30,156 nt of DNA. Origin: BOG-933 sp037147415 (GTDB lineage Bacteria; Pseudomonadota; Alphaproteobacteria; Azospirillales; Azospirillaceae). The stretch lies in NCBI GenBank assembly GCA_037147415.1, contig JBAWVF010000030.1:1-30156 (forward strand), written 5' to 3'. The notes under the pieces are model-generated. The model was not told where the DNA came from, did no database searches, and was given only the letters and a program-made list of their open reading frames with translations. Positions 1 through 8,186 of the stretch are shown here, piece by piece. Numbering within the stretch: the first letter of the stretch is position 1; each line of letters begins with the position of its first letter. Position numbers and translations under genes: made by a program.

Positions 1-330
1 CAGACTCGTATGGGCTGCATAGATGCCCATGTATCTCTACCGAAGACCCTCATAGAAATAGGCTGGAAGCAGCTTTTTAACAGGCACATTAATATCCTTA
101 ACTTAATAGAAGGCATTTCCTTAACTTAATAGAAGGCATTGTAGAAACTTTGAATGGCATAATAACGAATTGTACCAAATATGGGGCCATTCGTCAATCT
201 AACTTATGTATGCCCCGCCCGATGCTGCGCTGCGGGATGCCGCCGGATATTGCGTTGCGGCAAAGCGGAATTTCGGGCTAAGCTCTTCGGGCATTTCGTA
301 TAAGCCCCGTCCACTCGCCGAGCAGGTCCG
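1..330. other. AT-rich leader upstream of the hyf-like operon
   Basis: I see no supported gene here. Roughly the first 190 bases are clearly richer in A and T than the rest of the window. They may be an intergenic or promoter region, or the end of a foreign segment. The stretch carries a perfect tandem duplication at 95-140. The composition changes back to high GC at about 205, ahead of the hyfB start. Confidence 0.5.
95..140. repeat. 23-bp perfect tandem repeat, two copies
   Basis: Positions 95-117 and 118-140 are identical 23-base units beginning TCCTTAACTTAATAG and ending AAGGCATT. The unit is AT-rich and lies about 190 bp upstream of the hyfB start. It could be a regulator-binding site, a replication slippage product or the edge of a mobile segment. 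The sequence does not decide between these. Confidence 0.85.
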
Positions 331-2340
331 ATGTCGCTGTTCGTGATGCTGTGCTTGATTCTGCCGCTGTTGCTGCTCGGGCCGCTCTCGGTTCCGGTTG
401 CGCGCGTGCCCTGGGCCGGGCCGATGCTGTACGGACTCTCCGTGATCTTATGCGCCGCCTTGACCGTCGGTGCCGCCGGAGCACTGTTGACGGCCGACAT
501 GGCCGAGACGTTGAATCTGCCGATCGGGCTGCCGGGAATCGGGGCTCACTTCCGACTCGATGCGCTTTCGGCCTTTTTTCTGATCGTGGTCAATCTGGGC
601 GGGACCGCGGCGTCGCTGTTTGCGATCGGCTATGGCCGCCATGAAGCCGCACCGCAGCGGGTTTTGCCGTTCTACCCGCTGTTTCTGGCCGGCATGAATC
701 TGACGGTGCTGAGTGACGACGCCTTCGTCTTCCTGTTCGGCTGGGAGCTGATGTCGGTCGCCTCGTGGTTTCTGGTGGTGGCGCATCATCGCGACCCGGA
801 AAACCGCCATGCCGGGCTGGTCTATCTACTGATGGCGGCGTTCAGCACGCAAATGCTGTTGATTGCGTTCGCCCTGTTGTCGGGACCGGGCGTGCACCTT
901 GATTTCGCGACCATGCGCAGCCTGCCGCCACCGCCCGATCTCGCCCGGTGGGCGGTGATTGCGGCGATCCTCGGCGCCGGGGCCAAGGCCGGCTTGATCC
1001 CGCTCCATGTCTGGCTGCCGCTCGCCCATCCGGCCGCGCCGAGTCATGTTTCGGCATTGATGAGCGGGGTCATGACCAAGGTCGCGCTTTACGGCTTGAT
1101 CCGGATTCTGTTCGAGCTGGCCGGGCCGCCCGAATGGATGATCGGCGCCGGAATCCTGGCCATCGGCGCGGTCACCGCGGTAATCGGCGTGCTCTATGCC
1201 TTGATGCAACATGATTTGAAGCGCCTGCTCGCCTATCACACGGTAGAGAATATCGGCATCATCGCGATCGGGATCGGCCTGGCCCTGACCTTCCGCGCCG
1301 ACGGCTTTGCGCTCGGAGCGGCCCTGGCGCTGACCGCTTCCCTGTTTCACGTGCTCAATCACTCGCTGTTCAAAAGCCTGCTGTTTTTCGGCGCGGGCGC
1401 GGTGCAGACCGCCACCGGCGAGCGTGATCTGGAACACATGGGCGGGCTGATCCGGGTCATGCCGCTCACCGCGTTCTGTTTTCTGGTCGGCTCGGCCGCG
1501 ATTTCGGCGCTACCGCCGCTCAACGGCTTCGTTTCGGAGTGGTTGGCGCTTCAGGCAATCCTGATCAGCCCGGTGCTGCCGCAATGGACCCTGAAATTCC
1601 TGGTACCGATGGTGGGAGCCGGACTGGCGCTGTCGGCGGCGCTGGCGGCCGCCTGCTTCGTCAAGGCCTTCGGCTCGGCCTTTCTCGGACGGCCGCGGAC
1701 CCGAACCGCCGAGCTGGCGCGGGAGACCGATCGGTGGTCGCTGGCCGCGATGTTCCTTCTTGTTGCCGCCTGTGCCCTGGCCGGGGTGCTGCCCGGCGTC
1801 ATAGTCGATGCGCTGGCTCCGGTGGTCGAGGGGCTGGTCGGCGCCCGGCTGCCCGATCAGATGTCGCAGCCCTGGCTGACCCTGGTCGCAACCACGCCCG
1901 AGCGCAGTTCCTATAACGGCTTGATCCTGCTGTTGTTTATCATCTGGTCGTCCGGGTTCGCCTATTGGCTGTGCCGGCGCCTGTCGCCGCGCGGGGTCCG
2001 GCGCGCGATCCCGTGGGACTGCGGCTATCCCGAGACCAGCCCGCTGACCCAATACCCGGCCGGCGGACTGGTCCAGCCGCTGCGCGAAGTGTTCGCCTCG
2101 GTGGTGTTTTCGGCCGAGCAGACGGTCGATATGCCGCGCCCGGGCGAGCTGCGGCCGGCGCGTCTTGAGCTGACCCTCGAAGACCCGGTGTGGAATACGA
2201 TCTATCGCCCGCTTGCGGCGGTGGTACTGCATGCCTCAAGCGTGCTCAACCGAATCCGCTCGATGTCGGTCCGGCGGCATCTCAGTCTGGTCTATGCGGT
2301 GCTGATCCTGCTGCTGACGGTGCTGGCGCTATGGCAATAA
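331..2340 (+). CDS. hyfB: Hydrogenase-4 component B-like proton-conducting membrane subunit
   Basis: This 669-residue, highly hydrophobic protein belongs to the antiporter-like subunit family shared by complex I (NuoL/M/N), Mrp antiporters and group 4 hydrogenases. It would sit in the inner membrane and move protons or sodium. Family hallmarks are visible: the glutamate helix GWELMSVASWFLVV, the lysine helix GAGAKAGLIPLHVWLP, and the following SHVSALMSGVMTKVALYG with its conserved lysine. The C-terminal WDCGYPETSPLTQYPAGG stretch matches the extension typical of HyfB, and the length agrees with E. coli HyfB (about 670). The ATG at 331 has only a weak Shine-Dalgarno (GAGCAGG). It is the first gene of six in one direction, and its end overlaps hyfC by 10 bases. 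Confidence 0.9.
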   Translation: MSLFVMLCLILPLLLLGPLSVPVARVPWAGPMLYGLSVILCAALTVGAAGALLTADMAETLNLPIGLPGIGAHFRLDALSAFFLIVVNLGGTAASLFAIGYGRHEAAPQRVLPFYPLFLAGMNLTVLSDDAFVFLFGWELMSVASWFLVVAHHRDPENRHAGLVYLLMAAFSTQMLLIAFALLSGPGVHLDFATMRSLPPPPDLARWAVIAAILGAGAKAGLIPLHVWLPLAHPAAPSHVSALMSGVMTKVALYGLIRILFELAGPPEWMIGAGILAIGAVTAVIGVLYALMQHDLKRLLAYHTVENIGIIAIGIGLALTFRADGFALGAALALTASLFHVLNHSLFKSLLFFGAGAVQTATGERDLEHMGGLIRVMPLTAFCFLVGSAAISALPPLNGFVSEWLALQAILISPVLPQWTLKFLVPMVGAGLALSAALAAACFVKAFGSAFLGRPRTRTAELARETDRWSLAAMFLLVAACALAGVLPGVIVDALAPVVEGLVGARLPDQMSQPWLTLVATTPERSSYNGLILLLFIIWSSGFAYWLCRRLSPRGVRRAIPWDCGYPETSPLTQYPAGGLVQPLREVFASVVFSAEQTVDMPRPGELRPARLELTLEDPVWNTIYRPLAAVVLHASSVLNRIRSMSVRRHLSLVYAVLILLLTVLALWQ

Positions 2341-3287
2341 TCGGCTTGCTGCTGTTGCAGGGCTTTCAAATGATGCTGGTGCTGGCGGTGGCACCGCTGG
2401 TGCTCGGCTGCGTGCGCAAGCTCAAGGCCCGGTTGCTCGGCCGCTGCGGTCCGTCGCCGGTCCAGCCTTATTTCGAGCTGGCCCGGCTCTTTGCCAAGGA
2501 AACCGTGGTCGCGGACAATGCCTCCTGGCTGTTTACCGGCGCACCCTATGTGATCTTCGGCGCGATCTGGGTCGCGGCGTCGCTGGTGCCGACTTATGCG
2601 GTCGGGCTGATTTTCTCGTGGTCGGCCGATATCATCGTGATCGTCGGCTTGCTGGCCTTGGCGCGCTTCTTTCTGACCCTGGCCGGGCTTGATGTCGGCA
2701 CCGCCTTCGGTGGCATCGGCACCAGCCGTGAACTGATGATCGCCTCGCTAGCCGAACCGGCCATGCTGATGATCGTGTTCACCCTGTCGCTGCTGGCCGG
2801 CAGCACGCAACTGTCCTCGATCGCGCATTACCTGATGACCATGGAACTCAACCTGCGGGTTTCGATCGGTCTGGTCTTTCTGGGCCTGACCATGGTCGCT
2901 ATTGCCGAGAACGGGCGGATTCCGGTGGATAATCCGGCGACCCATCTTGAGCTGACCATGATTCACGAGGCCATGATCCTTGAATATTCCGGTCGCCATC
3001 TGGCCCTGATCGAGTTGGCCGCCGCGCTGAAACTGACGCTTTACCTGTCGCTGCTGGCCTGCGTGTTCGTGCCGTGGGGCATGGCCGATTTTCACGGCGG
3101 ACTGTTCGCGCTGATGTTCGGCATGCTGTGCTATCCGGTCAAGCTGGCCGCCGGCATCGGCGCGCTGGCTCTGTTCGAAATCAGCATCGCCAAGATGCGG
3201 GTGTTCCGGGTGGTCGATTTCCTGACCTTCGCTCTGATGCTCGGCCTGTTGGCCACCCTGCTGCTCTTCGTGTCGCGGAGCTTTTAA
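2331..3287 (+). CDS. hyfC: Hydrogenase-4 component C-like (HyfC/HycD/NuoH family) membrane subunit
   Basis: This 318-residue protein is a NuoH-family multispanning subunit, the one that links the peripheral arm of complex I and group 4 hydrogenases to the membrane arm. Hallmarks are CVRKLKARLLGRCGPSPVQPYFELARLFAKE near the N terminus (shown in part: the basic loop and PYFELARL), AFGGIGTSRELMIASLAEPA, and the acidic loop AENGRIPVDNPATHLELTMIHEAM. All are well conserved. The reading frame is open from further upstream, but the ATG at 2331 gives the family length (E. coli HyfC is about 320) and the standard hydrophobic start. It overlaps the end of hyfB by 10 bases and ends 1 base before hyfE. 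Confidence 0.9.
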   Translation: MAIIGLLLLQGFQMMLVLAVAPLVLGCVRKLKARLLGRCGPSPVQPYFELARLFAKETVVADNASWLFTGAPYVIFGAIWVAASLVPTYAVGLIFSWSADIIVIVGLLALARFFLTLAGLDVGTAFGGIGTSRELMIASLAEPAMLMIVFTLSLLAGSTQLSSIAHYLMTMELNLRVSIGLVFLGLTMVAIAENGRIPVDNPATHLELTMIHEAMILEYSGRHLALIELAAALKLTLYLSLLACVFVPWGMADFHGGLFALMFGMLCYPVKLAAGIGALALFEISIAKMRVFRVVDFLTFALMLGLLATLLLFVSRSF

Positions 3288-3288
3288 G

Positions 3289-3957
3289 ATGACCCCGGTT
3301 CACGGCCTGGCTTTCGATGTGGCGCACATGCTGGCGGGCGGTATGGTCACGGTCAGCTTCATGCTGCTGTATCAGGACCGCCTGGTTGCTCTGATCCGCT
3401 TCATTGCCCTGCATGCGCTGGTGCTGTCGCTGGCGCTGGGCTGGCAGGCCTGGATTCAGAATGCCGAGCATCTCTATGCCACCGCGGCGCTGGCGCTGGT
3501 GGTCAAGACGCTGGTGATGCCGATCGCCCTGCACCGGCTGGTCAAACGGCTGCACATCGAGCGCACGGTCGAGCCGGTGGTCGGGGCCGGCGTCACCATG
3601 TTGTTCGGCATCTGTCTGGTTGCGCTTTCGGTGGTGGTGATGCTGCCGTTGGCCGCCCGCTCGCCGCTGATGTGGGAGGATCTGTCGTTCGCGCTCGCCG
3701 TGGTGCTGCTCGGCCTGCTGATCATGATCACCCGCCGCAACCCGGTCGGCCAGATCATCGGCTTTCTCTCGGTCGATAACGGCATGATGCTGGCCGCGGC
3801 CGGCGCGCGCGGCATGCCGTTTCTGATCGAACTCAGCATCGCCTTTTCGGCGTTGGTGGCGCTGATCGTGTTCGGGGTGTCGCTGTCCCATATCCGCAAG
3901 CGCTTCGACACGGTGGATGTCCATACGCTCGACCGCTACCGGGGCGATTTGTCATGA
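3289..3957 (+). CDS. hyfE: Hydrogenase-4 component E-like (HyfE/NuoK-related) membrane subunit
   Basis: This 222-residue membrane protein has about seven hydrophobic helices. Its length and features match HyfE, whose C-terminal part resembles NuoK: RRNPVGQIIGFLSVDNGMMLAA and the helix that follows it. It would lie beside the antiporter-like subunits in the membrane arm. The ATG begins one base after the hyfC stop codon, and the last four bases (ATGA) overlap the hyfF start. Translation is therefore probably coupled along the operon. Confidence 0.87.
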   Translation: MTPVHGLAFDVAHMLAGGMVTVSFMLLYQDRLVALIRFIALHALVLSLALGWQAWIQNAEHLYATAALALVVKTLVMPIALHRLVKRLHIERTVEPVVGAGVTMLFGICLVALSVVVMLPLAARSPLMWEDLSFALAVVLLGLLIMITRRNPVGQIIGFLSVDNGMMLAAAGARGMPFLIELSIAFSALVALIVFGVSLSHIRKRFDTVDVHTLDRYRGDLS

Positions 3958-5435
3958 GCGGCTTATTCGGATCGGGGTTTACGGGAAATAGCGCGCTCGC
4001 CCTGCTCTTGGGAGCCCCGCTCCTCGGCGGTCTCCTGACCGCGCTATTGCCCGGCCGGCGAACGGCGGCACCGCTGACCGTGTTGTCATCTTTGCTCAGC
4101 CTGCTTGCCGCCTGCATTTTGCTGCAAGACCGCCCGACGCCCGGCTTGTTCCTTCAAGTCGACGAGTTCAGCACGGTAATGATCGCGCTGATCAGCTTCG
4201 TCGCCTTTACTTCCAGCCTCTACAGCGCCGGTTATATCGGCCATGAATGGAGCGCCGGCCGGATCGACATCCACCGCTCGCGCCTGTATCACACGATGTA
4301 TCACGGCCTGATTTTCGCACTCAACCTCGGGCTTTCGGCCAATAATATCGGGTTGATGTGGGTGGCGATCGAGCTGGCCACCCTGACCGCCGTGCTGATC
4401 GTCGGGCTGTATCGCACGCCCGAAGCGCTGGAGGCGGCGTGGAAATATTTCATCCTGGGCAGCGTCGGCGTCGCTTTGGCCCTGTTCGGCACCATTCTGG
4501 TTTATTTCGCCGCGGCCGACGTGGTCGGCGAGGGGCTGGAGGCGATGGCCTGGACCGTACTGGTCGCCCGCGCCGCCGAATTCGACCCGACCCTGCTGAA
4601 TCCGGCCTTTATATTCCTGCTGCTCGGTTACGGCACCAAGGCCGGGCTGGTACCGCTTCATGCCTGGCTGCCCGATGCCCATGCCGAGGGGCCGACTCCG
4701 ATCACCGCCGTGCTCTCCGGTCTGCTGATCAATGTCTCGCTCTATGTCATTTTGCGCTTCAAGATGGTCTTGGCGGTCAATCCGCATGTGTTGCCGCCGG
4801 GACCGCTGATGATCGGGCTCGGCTTGCTGTCGGTGCTGTTTGCTTCCCTGATGCTGTACCGCCGGCGCGACATCAAACGCTTGTTCGCCTATTCCTCGAT
4901 CGAGCATATGGGCCTCTGCGCCTTTGCCTTCGGGATCGGCGGACCGCTGGCCAACTTCGCCGGGCTTTTGCATATCGCCATGCACAGCCTGACCAAGGCC
5001 GCGATCTTTTTTGCGGTCGGGCACGCGGTTCAGATCAAAGGGACGCAACAGGTGTCCGGCATCCGGGGCCTCAGTGAAAGCCATCCGGCGCTCGGGTGGG
5101 GCTTGGCCGCGGGCGTGCTGGCGATTGCCGGCCTGCCGCCGTTCGGGGTGTTCACCAGCGAGTTCCTGTTGATCAGCGCCAGCTTCGCCCGGGCACCGCT
5201 GCCGACCTTTCTTTTGATTCTCGGCTTGCTGTTGGCACTGGGCGCCATGCTGCTGCGGCTGAACGATGTCGTGTTCGGCTCTCCCGAAGACGAAGGCCCG
5301 GCCCGGACCGGCACTCTCTCCTTCGGGTACATGGCACCCTTGGTGCTCCATCTGTCCCCGGTGCTGGTCGCCGGGATTTATCTACCGCCGCCGCTGGTCG
5401 CGTGGCTGCGCCATGTCGCTGAACTGTTGGGGTAA
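3954..5435 (+). CDS. hyfF: Hydrogenase-4 component F-like proton-conducting membrane subunit
   Basis: This 493-residue protein is the second antiporter-like (NuoL/M/N family) subunit of the complex. Conserved features are the glutamate helix WVAIELATLTAVLIVG, the lysine segment GYGTKAGLVPLHAWLPDAHAEGP, and RRDIKRLFAYSSIEHMG followed by LHIAMHSLTKAAIFFAVGH. It should conduct ions together with the HyfB-like subunit. The last lysine helix reads SGLLINVSLYVIL rather than the TKxALYG seen in the HyfB-like protein; I believe HyfF proteins commonly lack that lysine, so I do not count it as damage. It starts inside the hyfE stop codon. It is followed by a 139-base gap with hairpins before hyfG, the only real gap in the operon. 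Confidence 0.9.
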   Translation: MSGLFGSGFTGNSALALLLGAPLLGGLLTALLPGRRTAAPLTVLSSLLSLLAACILLQDRPTPGLFLQVDEFSTVMIALISFVAFTSSLYSAGYIGHEWSAGRIDIHRSRLYHTMYHGLIFALNLGLSANNIGLMWVAIELATLTAVLIVGLYRTPEALEAAWKYFILGSVGVALALFGTILVYFAAADVVGEGLEAMAWTVLVARAAEFDPTLLNPAFIFLLLGYGTKAGLVPLHAWLPDAHAEGPTPITAVLSGLLINVSLYVILRFKMVLAVNPHVLPPGPLMIGLGLLSVLFASLMLYRRRDIKRLFAYSSIEHMGLCAFAFGIGGPLANFAGLLHIAMHSLTKAAIFFAVGHAVQIKGTQQVSGIRGLSESHPALGWGLAAGVLAIAGLPPFGVFTSEFLLISASFARAPLPTFLLILGLLLALGAMLLRLNDVVFGSPEDEGPARTGTLSFGYMAPLVLHLSPVLVAGIYLPPPLVAWLRHVAELLG

Positions 5436-5475
5436 TACCGGGTCCGGATGAGAAGGATTCATCCGGACCCGGTAT
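5435..5475. other. Strong hairpin directly after hyfF
   Basis: A perfect 17-bp inverted repeat (5435-5451 and 5459-5475) encloses a 7-base loop, GAAGGAT. The left arm starts at the last base of the hyfF stop codon. No T-run follows, so it is not a standard intrinsic terminator. It could protect the upstream mRNA from 3' exonucleases, act as an attenuation element, or bind a protein. Confidence 0.8.
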
Positions 5476-5530
5476 CGGCGGCGACTGCCGTCGCGCCGCA
5501 CATGCGGCGAAGCCAATCCGGCGTTTGAGG

Positions 5531-5555
5531 CCTGCTGATGGAAACCATCAGCAGG
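5531..5555. other. Second hairpin in the hyfF-hyfG gap
   Basis: A perfect 11-bp stem, CCTGCTGATGG against CCATCAGCAGG, has an AAA loop. It ends 19 bases before the hyfG start, so it may occlude or frame the ribosome site. A smaller palindrome, GCCGCACATGCGGC, lies between this and the first hairpin at about 5495-5510. Confidence 0.75.
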
Positions 5556-5574
5556 ATTTGATATAAGGCCGCTC

Positions 5575-7110
5575 ATGACCGCCGATCCGCCGCCCTCCCT
5601 GATCGATTATCTCGGCCGCAACCGCCGCACCGAGGGCCATGCCCCCTGGCCGCGGCTGACCCTCAGCCCCGACACCAAGGCCGCGTTCATCCAACGCTTG
5701 GCCGCGGCGCCCTGGACTCTGCTCGGTGAATGGGCCGATCGCGATCTCGTCCATGCCGCGTTTCATGACCCCGGTTGCGGAGCCGCCGCGGTCCTCAGCG
5801 TCGCCACGGTCGACGGCCGTTATGATTCGTTGGCCCCGGTCCGGCCAGGAGCGATCCGGCTGGAGCGTATGATTGCCGAACTGTCCGGCCCGGTTGCGGT
5901 GGGCTTGCCCGACCCGCGGCCCTGGCTCGACCACGGCGTCTGGCCGGTGAGCCGGCCGCTCGGAGATGCCGCCCCCCATCTTCCCGGTGTTCTGCCTGCG
6001 CCTTACCGGTTCCTGCCGGCCGAGGGCGAAAGCCTGCATCAAATCCCGGTCGGTCCGGTCCATGCCGGCATTATCGAGCCCGGTCATTTTCGCTTTACCT
6101 GCTTCGGCGAAACCGTGGTCCGGTTGGAAGACCGGCTCGGCTACACCCACAAGGGAGTCGAGGCGCTGATGGCCGGGGCCGGGCCGGAGCGGGCGGCCAA
6201 GCTCGCCGGCCGGATCTCGGGCGACAGCACGGTCGCCTGTGCTTTGGCTTTCTCACGCGCCGTCGAGGCTGCGACCGCCACCGAAATTCCCGAGCGCGCG
6301 ATCTGGCTGCGCGCGCTGATGGCCGAGTTGGAACGCATCGCCAACCATATCGGCGATATCGGCGCGATCTGTAACGATGTCGCCTTCAGCCTGATGCATG
6401 CCTGGTGCGGTGTGCTGCGCGAGCATGTCGCCCGGGCCGCTGCCGCTTGCTTCGGTCACCGGCTGATGATGGATCGGGTGGTCCCGGGCGGGGTCGCGGG
6501 TGATCTCGATGCCGAGGGAATCACGCGCGTACAATCACTGGTGGCCGGCTTCCGCGCCCGCTTCGAGCAGCTCGCCGCGCTCTATGATGAAACCCCGTCC
6601 CTGCAAGCGCGCATGCTGGGCGCGGGCCGGATCGCGCCCGAGCTGGTGCAAGCCTGGGGGGCCGGCGGCTTTGTCGGCCGGGCGGCGGGGCGGGCCTTCG
6701 ATGCCAGACGCAGTCCCGGTTATCCGCCCTATGACCGGCTTGAATTCACGGTGCCGGTGCTGAGCGAGGGCGATGTCAACGCCCGGGTCACGATCCGGCT
6801 GTTGGAAATCCGCCAGAGCCTGCGCCTGATCGGGCAAATCTTGCGCGAGTTACCGCCCGGTCCGATCCGGGTGCCGCTCGAGAAATGCCCGAACGCCCGG
6901 GAAGGCATGGCCCTGGTCGAAGGTTTCCGCGGCGATATTCTGGCGTGGCTCCGTCTGGAGTCCGGCGGTACGGTCGGGCGCTGCCATCTGCGCGACCCGT
7001 CCTGGTTCCAGTGGCCGTTGCTGACCGTGGCGATCGAGGGGGCTCCGGTCGCCGACTTCCCGCTCTGCAACAAGTCGTTCAACTGTTCCTATTCGGGGCA
7101 TGATTTGTAA
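5575..7110 (+). CDS. hyfG: Hydrogenase-4 component G-like large subunit, without the NiFe cysteines
   Basis: This 511-residue protein combines an N-terminal 30-kDa (NuoC-like) region with a NuoD/HycE-like large subunit. Family landmarks are HQIPVGPVHAGIIEPGHFRF (155-174), the GYTHKGVE segment (189-196), and EIPERAIWLRALMAELERIANH starting near 237. In HycE/HyfG hydrogenases a CGIC motif precedes this region; here the aligned residues are SGDS (215-218), with serine at both metal-cysteine positions. The C-terminal DPCxxC is also absent: the chain ends DFPLCNKSFNCSYSGHDL, with one cysteine in CSYS. Loss of three of the four nickel ligands argues against H2 chemistry and fits Ehr-type complexes. 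No C-terminal processing extension is present. The AAGG ahead of ATG 5575 supports this start. Confidence 0.88.
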   Translation: MTADPPPSLIDYLGRNRRTEGHAPWPRLTLSPDTKAAFIQRLAAAPWTLLGEWADRDLVHAAFHDPGCGAAAVLSVATVDGRYDSLAPVRPGAIRLERMIAELSGPVAVGLPDPRPWLDHGVWPVSRPLGDAAPHLPGVLPAPYRFLPAEGESLHQIPVGPVHAGIIEPGHFRFTCFGETVVRLEDRLGYTHKGVEALMAGAGPERAAKLAGRISGDSTVACALAFSRAVEAATATEIPERAIWLRALMAELERIANHIGDIGAICNDVAFSLMHAWCGVLREHVARAAAACFGHRLMMDRVVPGGVAGDLDAEGITRVQSLVAGFRARFEQLAALYDETPSLQARMLGAGRIAPELVQAWGAGGFVGRAAGRAFDARRSPGYPPYDRLEFTVPVLSEGDVNARVTIRLLEIRQSLRLIGQILRELPPGPIRVPLEKCPNAREGMALVEGFRGDILAWLRLESGGTVGRCHLRDPSWFQWPLLTVAIEGAPVADFPLCNKSFNCSYSGHDL

Positions 7111-7637
7111 TGCTTAAACTGCTGCTCGAGGGCCTGTTGCGGCCGCAGACCGCCACCCCGCCCGCCCCCGACGCCGAGGCGCTCGACGAGTTGGGTCAGC
7201 GGTTACAGACCGCGACCCGGACCCGCTTCGGCCGCAGCTTGGCCATTCGTTCGATCGACGCCGGCTCGTGCAACGGATGCGAATTGGAAATTCATGCGCT
7301 CGGCAACAGCCTGTACGATCTTGAGCGCTTCGGTTTGCGCTTCGTCGCCTCGCCGCGCCATGCCGACGTGTTGTTGATCACCGGTCCGGTCACCGCCAAT
7401 ATGCGGGAAGCGGTGCGGCGCACGGTCGAAGCCACCCCGGAGCCACGCTGGGTGATCGCCGCCGGAGATTGTGCCCGGGACGGCGGTGTGTTTCGCGGCA
7501 GCTATGCCCTGACCGGAGCCGCCGAAGCGGTGGTGCCGGTCGATCTCCACCTTCCGGGTTGCCCGCCCGCCCCCCGGGCTTTGCTCGCCGGCCTGCTCGC
7601 ACTGTTGGAAAGCAACCGGGAGAAAAAAGCGTTATAG
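7110..7637 (+). CDS. hyfI: Hydrogenase-4 component I-like (NuoB/HycG family) iron-sulfur subunit
   Basis: This 175-residue protein is the small subunit that carries the cluster proximal to the active site in complex I-like enzymes. The four expected cysteines are present: C54 and C57 in GSCNGCELE, C121 in AAGDCARDGG, and C151 in LPGCPP. The [4Fe-4S] cluster can therefore probably form, although the partner subunit has lost its nickel ligands. It overlaps the hyfG stop by one base (TAATG). No HyfA/HyfH ferredoxin-like subunit and no hyp maturation genes are found within the window; they could lie outside it or be unnecessary. A hairpin repeat at 7682-7699 follows and may end the transcript. 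Confidence 0.9.
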   Translation: MLKLLLEGLLRPQTATPPAPDAEALDELGQRLQTATRTRFGRSLAIRSIDAGSCNGCELEIHALGNSLYDLERFGLRFVASPRHADVLLITGPVTANMREAVRRTVEATPEPRWVIAAGDCARDGGVFRGSYALTGAAEAVVPVDLHLPGCPPAPRALLAGLLALLESNREKKAL

Positions 7638-7681
7638 TTGAGCCGATCTATAAATGCGGAAATCCGTGTTTACGGGCCCGG

Positions 7682-7760
7682 CCCCCGCTTTCGCGGGGGT
7701 GACGAAGAAAAAGCGGGAGTGACGAACAAAAAGCGGGGGTAGTGAAGAAAAAGAGTGAAG
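7682..7760. repeat. Dispersed GC-hairpin repeat with short direct repeats
   Basis: The stem CCCCCGC-TTTC-GCGGGGG occupies 7682-7699 and is followed by GTGAC. About three degenerate copies of a roughly 20-base unit (GTGACGAAGAAAAAGCGGG) run on to about 7760. The same hairpin plus GTGAC recurs at 21182-21203 downstream of another operon. Similar intergenic repeats (CCGCGAAAGCGGG types) are common in proteobacteria. It may act as a terminator or mRNA stabiliser for the hyf-like operon. Confidence 0.75.
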
Positions 7761-7808
7761 AAAGCAGAAGTGACACGAAAGCGGGCGGTTTCGAATTAGA
7801 GACCGGTT

Positions 7809-8186
7809 TTACTTTTCCTGTAACGGAATCCGCTCGGCAGCCGGGACTTTGTGATGATTCCAGCCGACCGTTTCCAGCGCCGCCGCCAATTCACCGATCT
7901 GACCACCAAGGCCGCTTGAACCGCTGCCTTCGGCCGGAGTGCGGTGTTGAAAATTTTCGCCCGGAGGCGAACGCTCGGCAGCCGGGACTTGGTGATGATT
8001 CCAGCCGACCGTTTCCAACGCCGCCGCCAGTTCGCCGATCTGGCCGCCAAGGCCCGACGGGGTTCCGGCACTCGAAGCTACCACCGGCTCATGGCGATGC
8101 CGGGCTTGCGCTGCGCTTTGCGGCGTCGGACTCCCGGTGCCGGTGTTTCGCACGCATCCGTTATGAGTTGCAAAAACCGTTTCCAT
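7809..8186 (-). CDS. Hypothetical small protein with two 29-residue repeats
   Basis: I recognise no family for this 125-residue protein. Residues 44-72 and 91-119 are two copies of a unit reading SGLGGQIGELAAALETVG followed by WNHH(Q/K)VPAAER, likely a helix plus a His-His pair. Between the copies, seven codons differ without changing the residue and one changes it (Q/K). That pattern supports this strand and frame as coding and rules against the overlapping plus-strand frame. The start at 8186 has a good ribosome site (GAGGA) eight bases upstream. No signal peptide or membrane segment is seen; the rest is Pro/Ser/Gly-rich linker. It lies about 127 bases downstream of the rep gene in the same direction, so it may share its transcript. 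Confidence 0.68.
   Translation of the reverse strand: METVFATHNGCVRNTGTGSPTPQSAAQARHRHEPVVASSAGTPSGLGGQIGELAAALETVGWNHHQVPAAERSPPGENFQHRTPAEGSGSSGLGGQIGELAAALETVGWNHHKVPAAERIPLQEK

Noticed and set aside
204..500. Minus-strand open frame overlapping the start of hyfB
   Set aside because: It lies mostly opposite a well-supported hyfB gene and its Ala/Arg-rich sequence looks like a high-GC shadow.
4621..4770. HyfF-like subunit damaged because one channel lysine is missing
   Set aside because: I believe HyfF-type subunits commonly lack the TKxALY lysine, so the change is not evidence of decay.
331..7637. Functional H2-evolving hydrogenase-4
   Set aside because: The nickel-binding cysteine motifs of the large subunit are missing and no maturation genes are seen.
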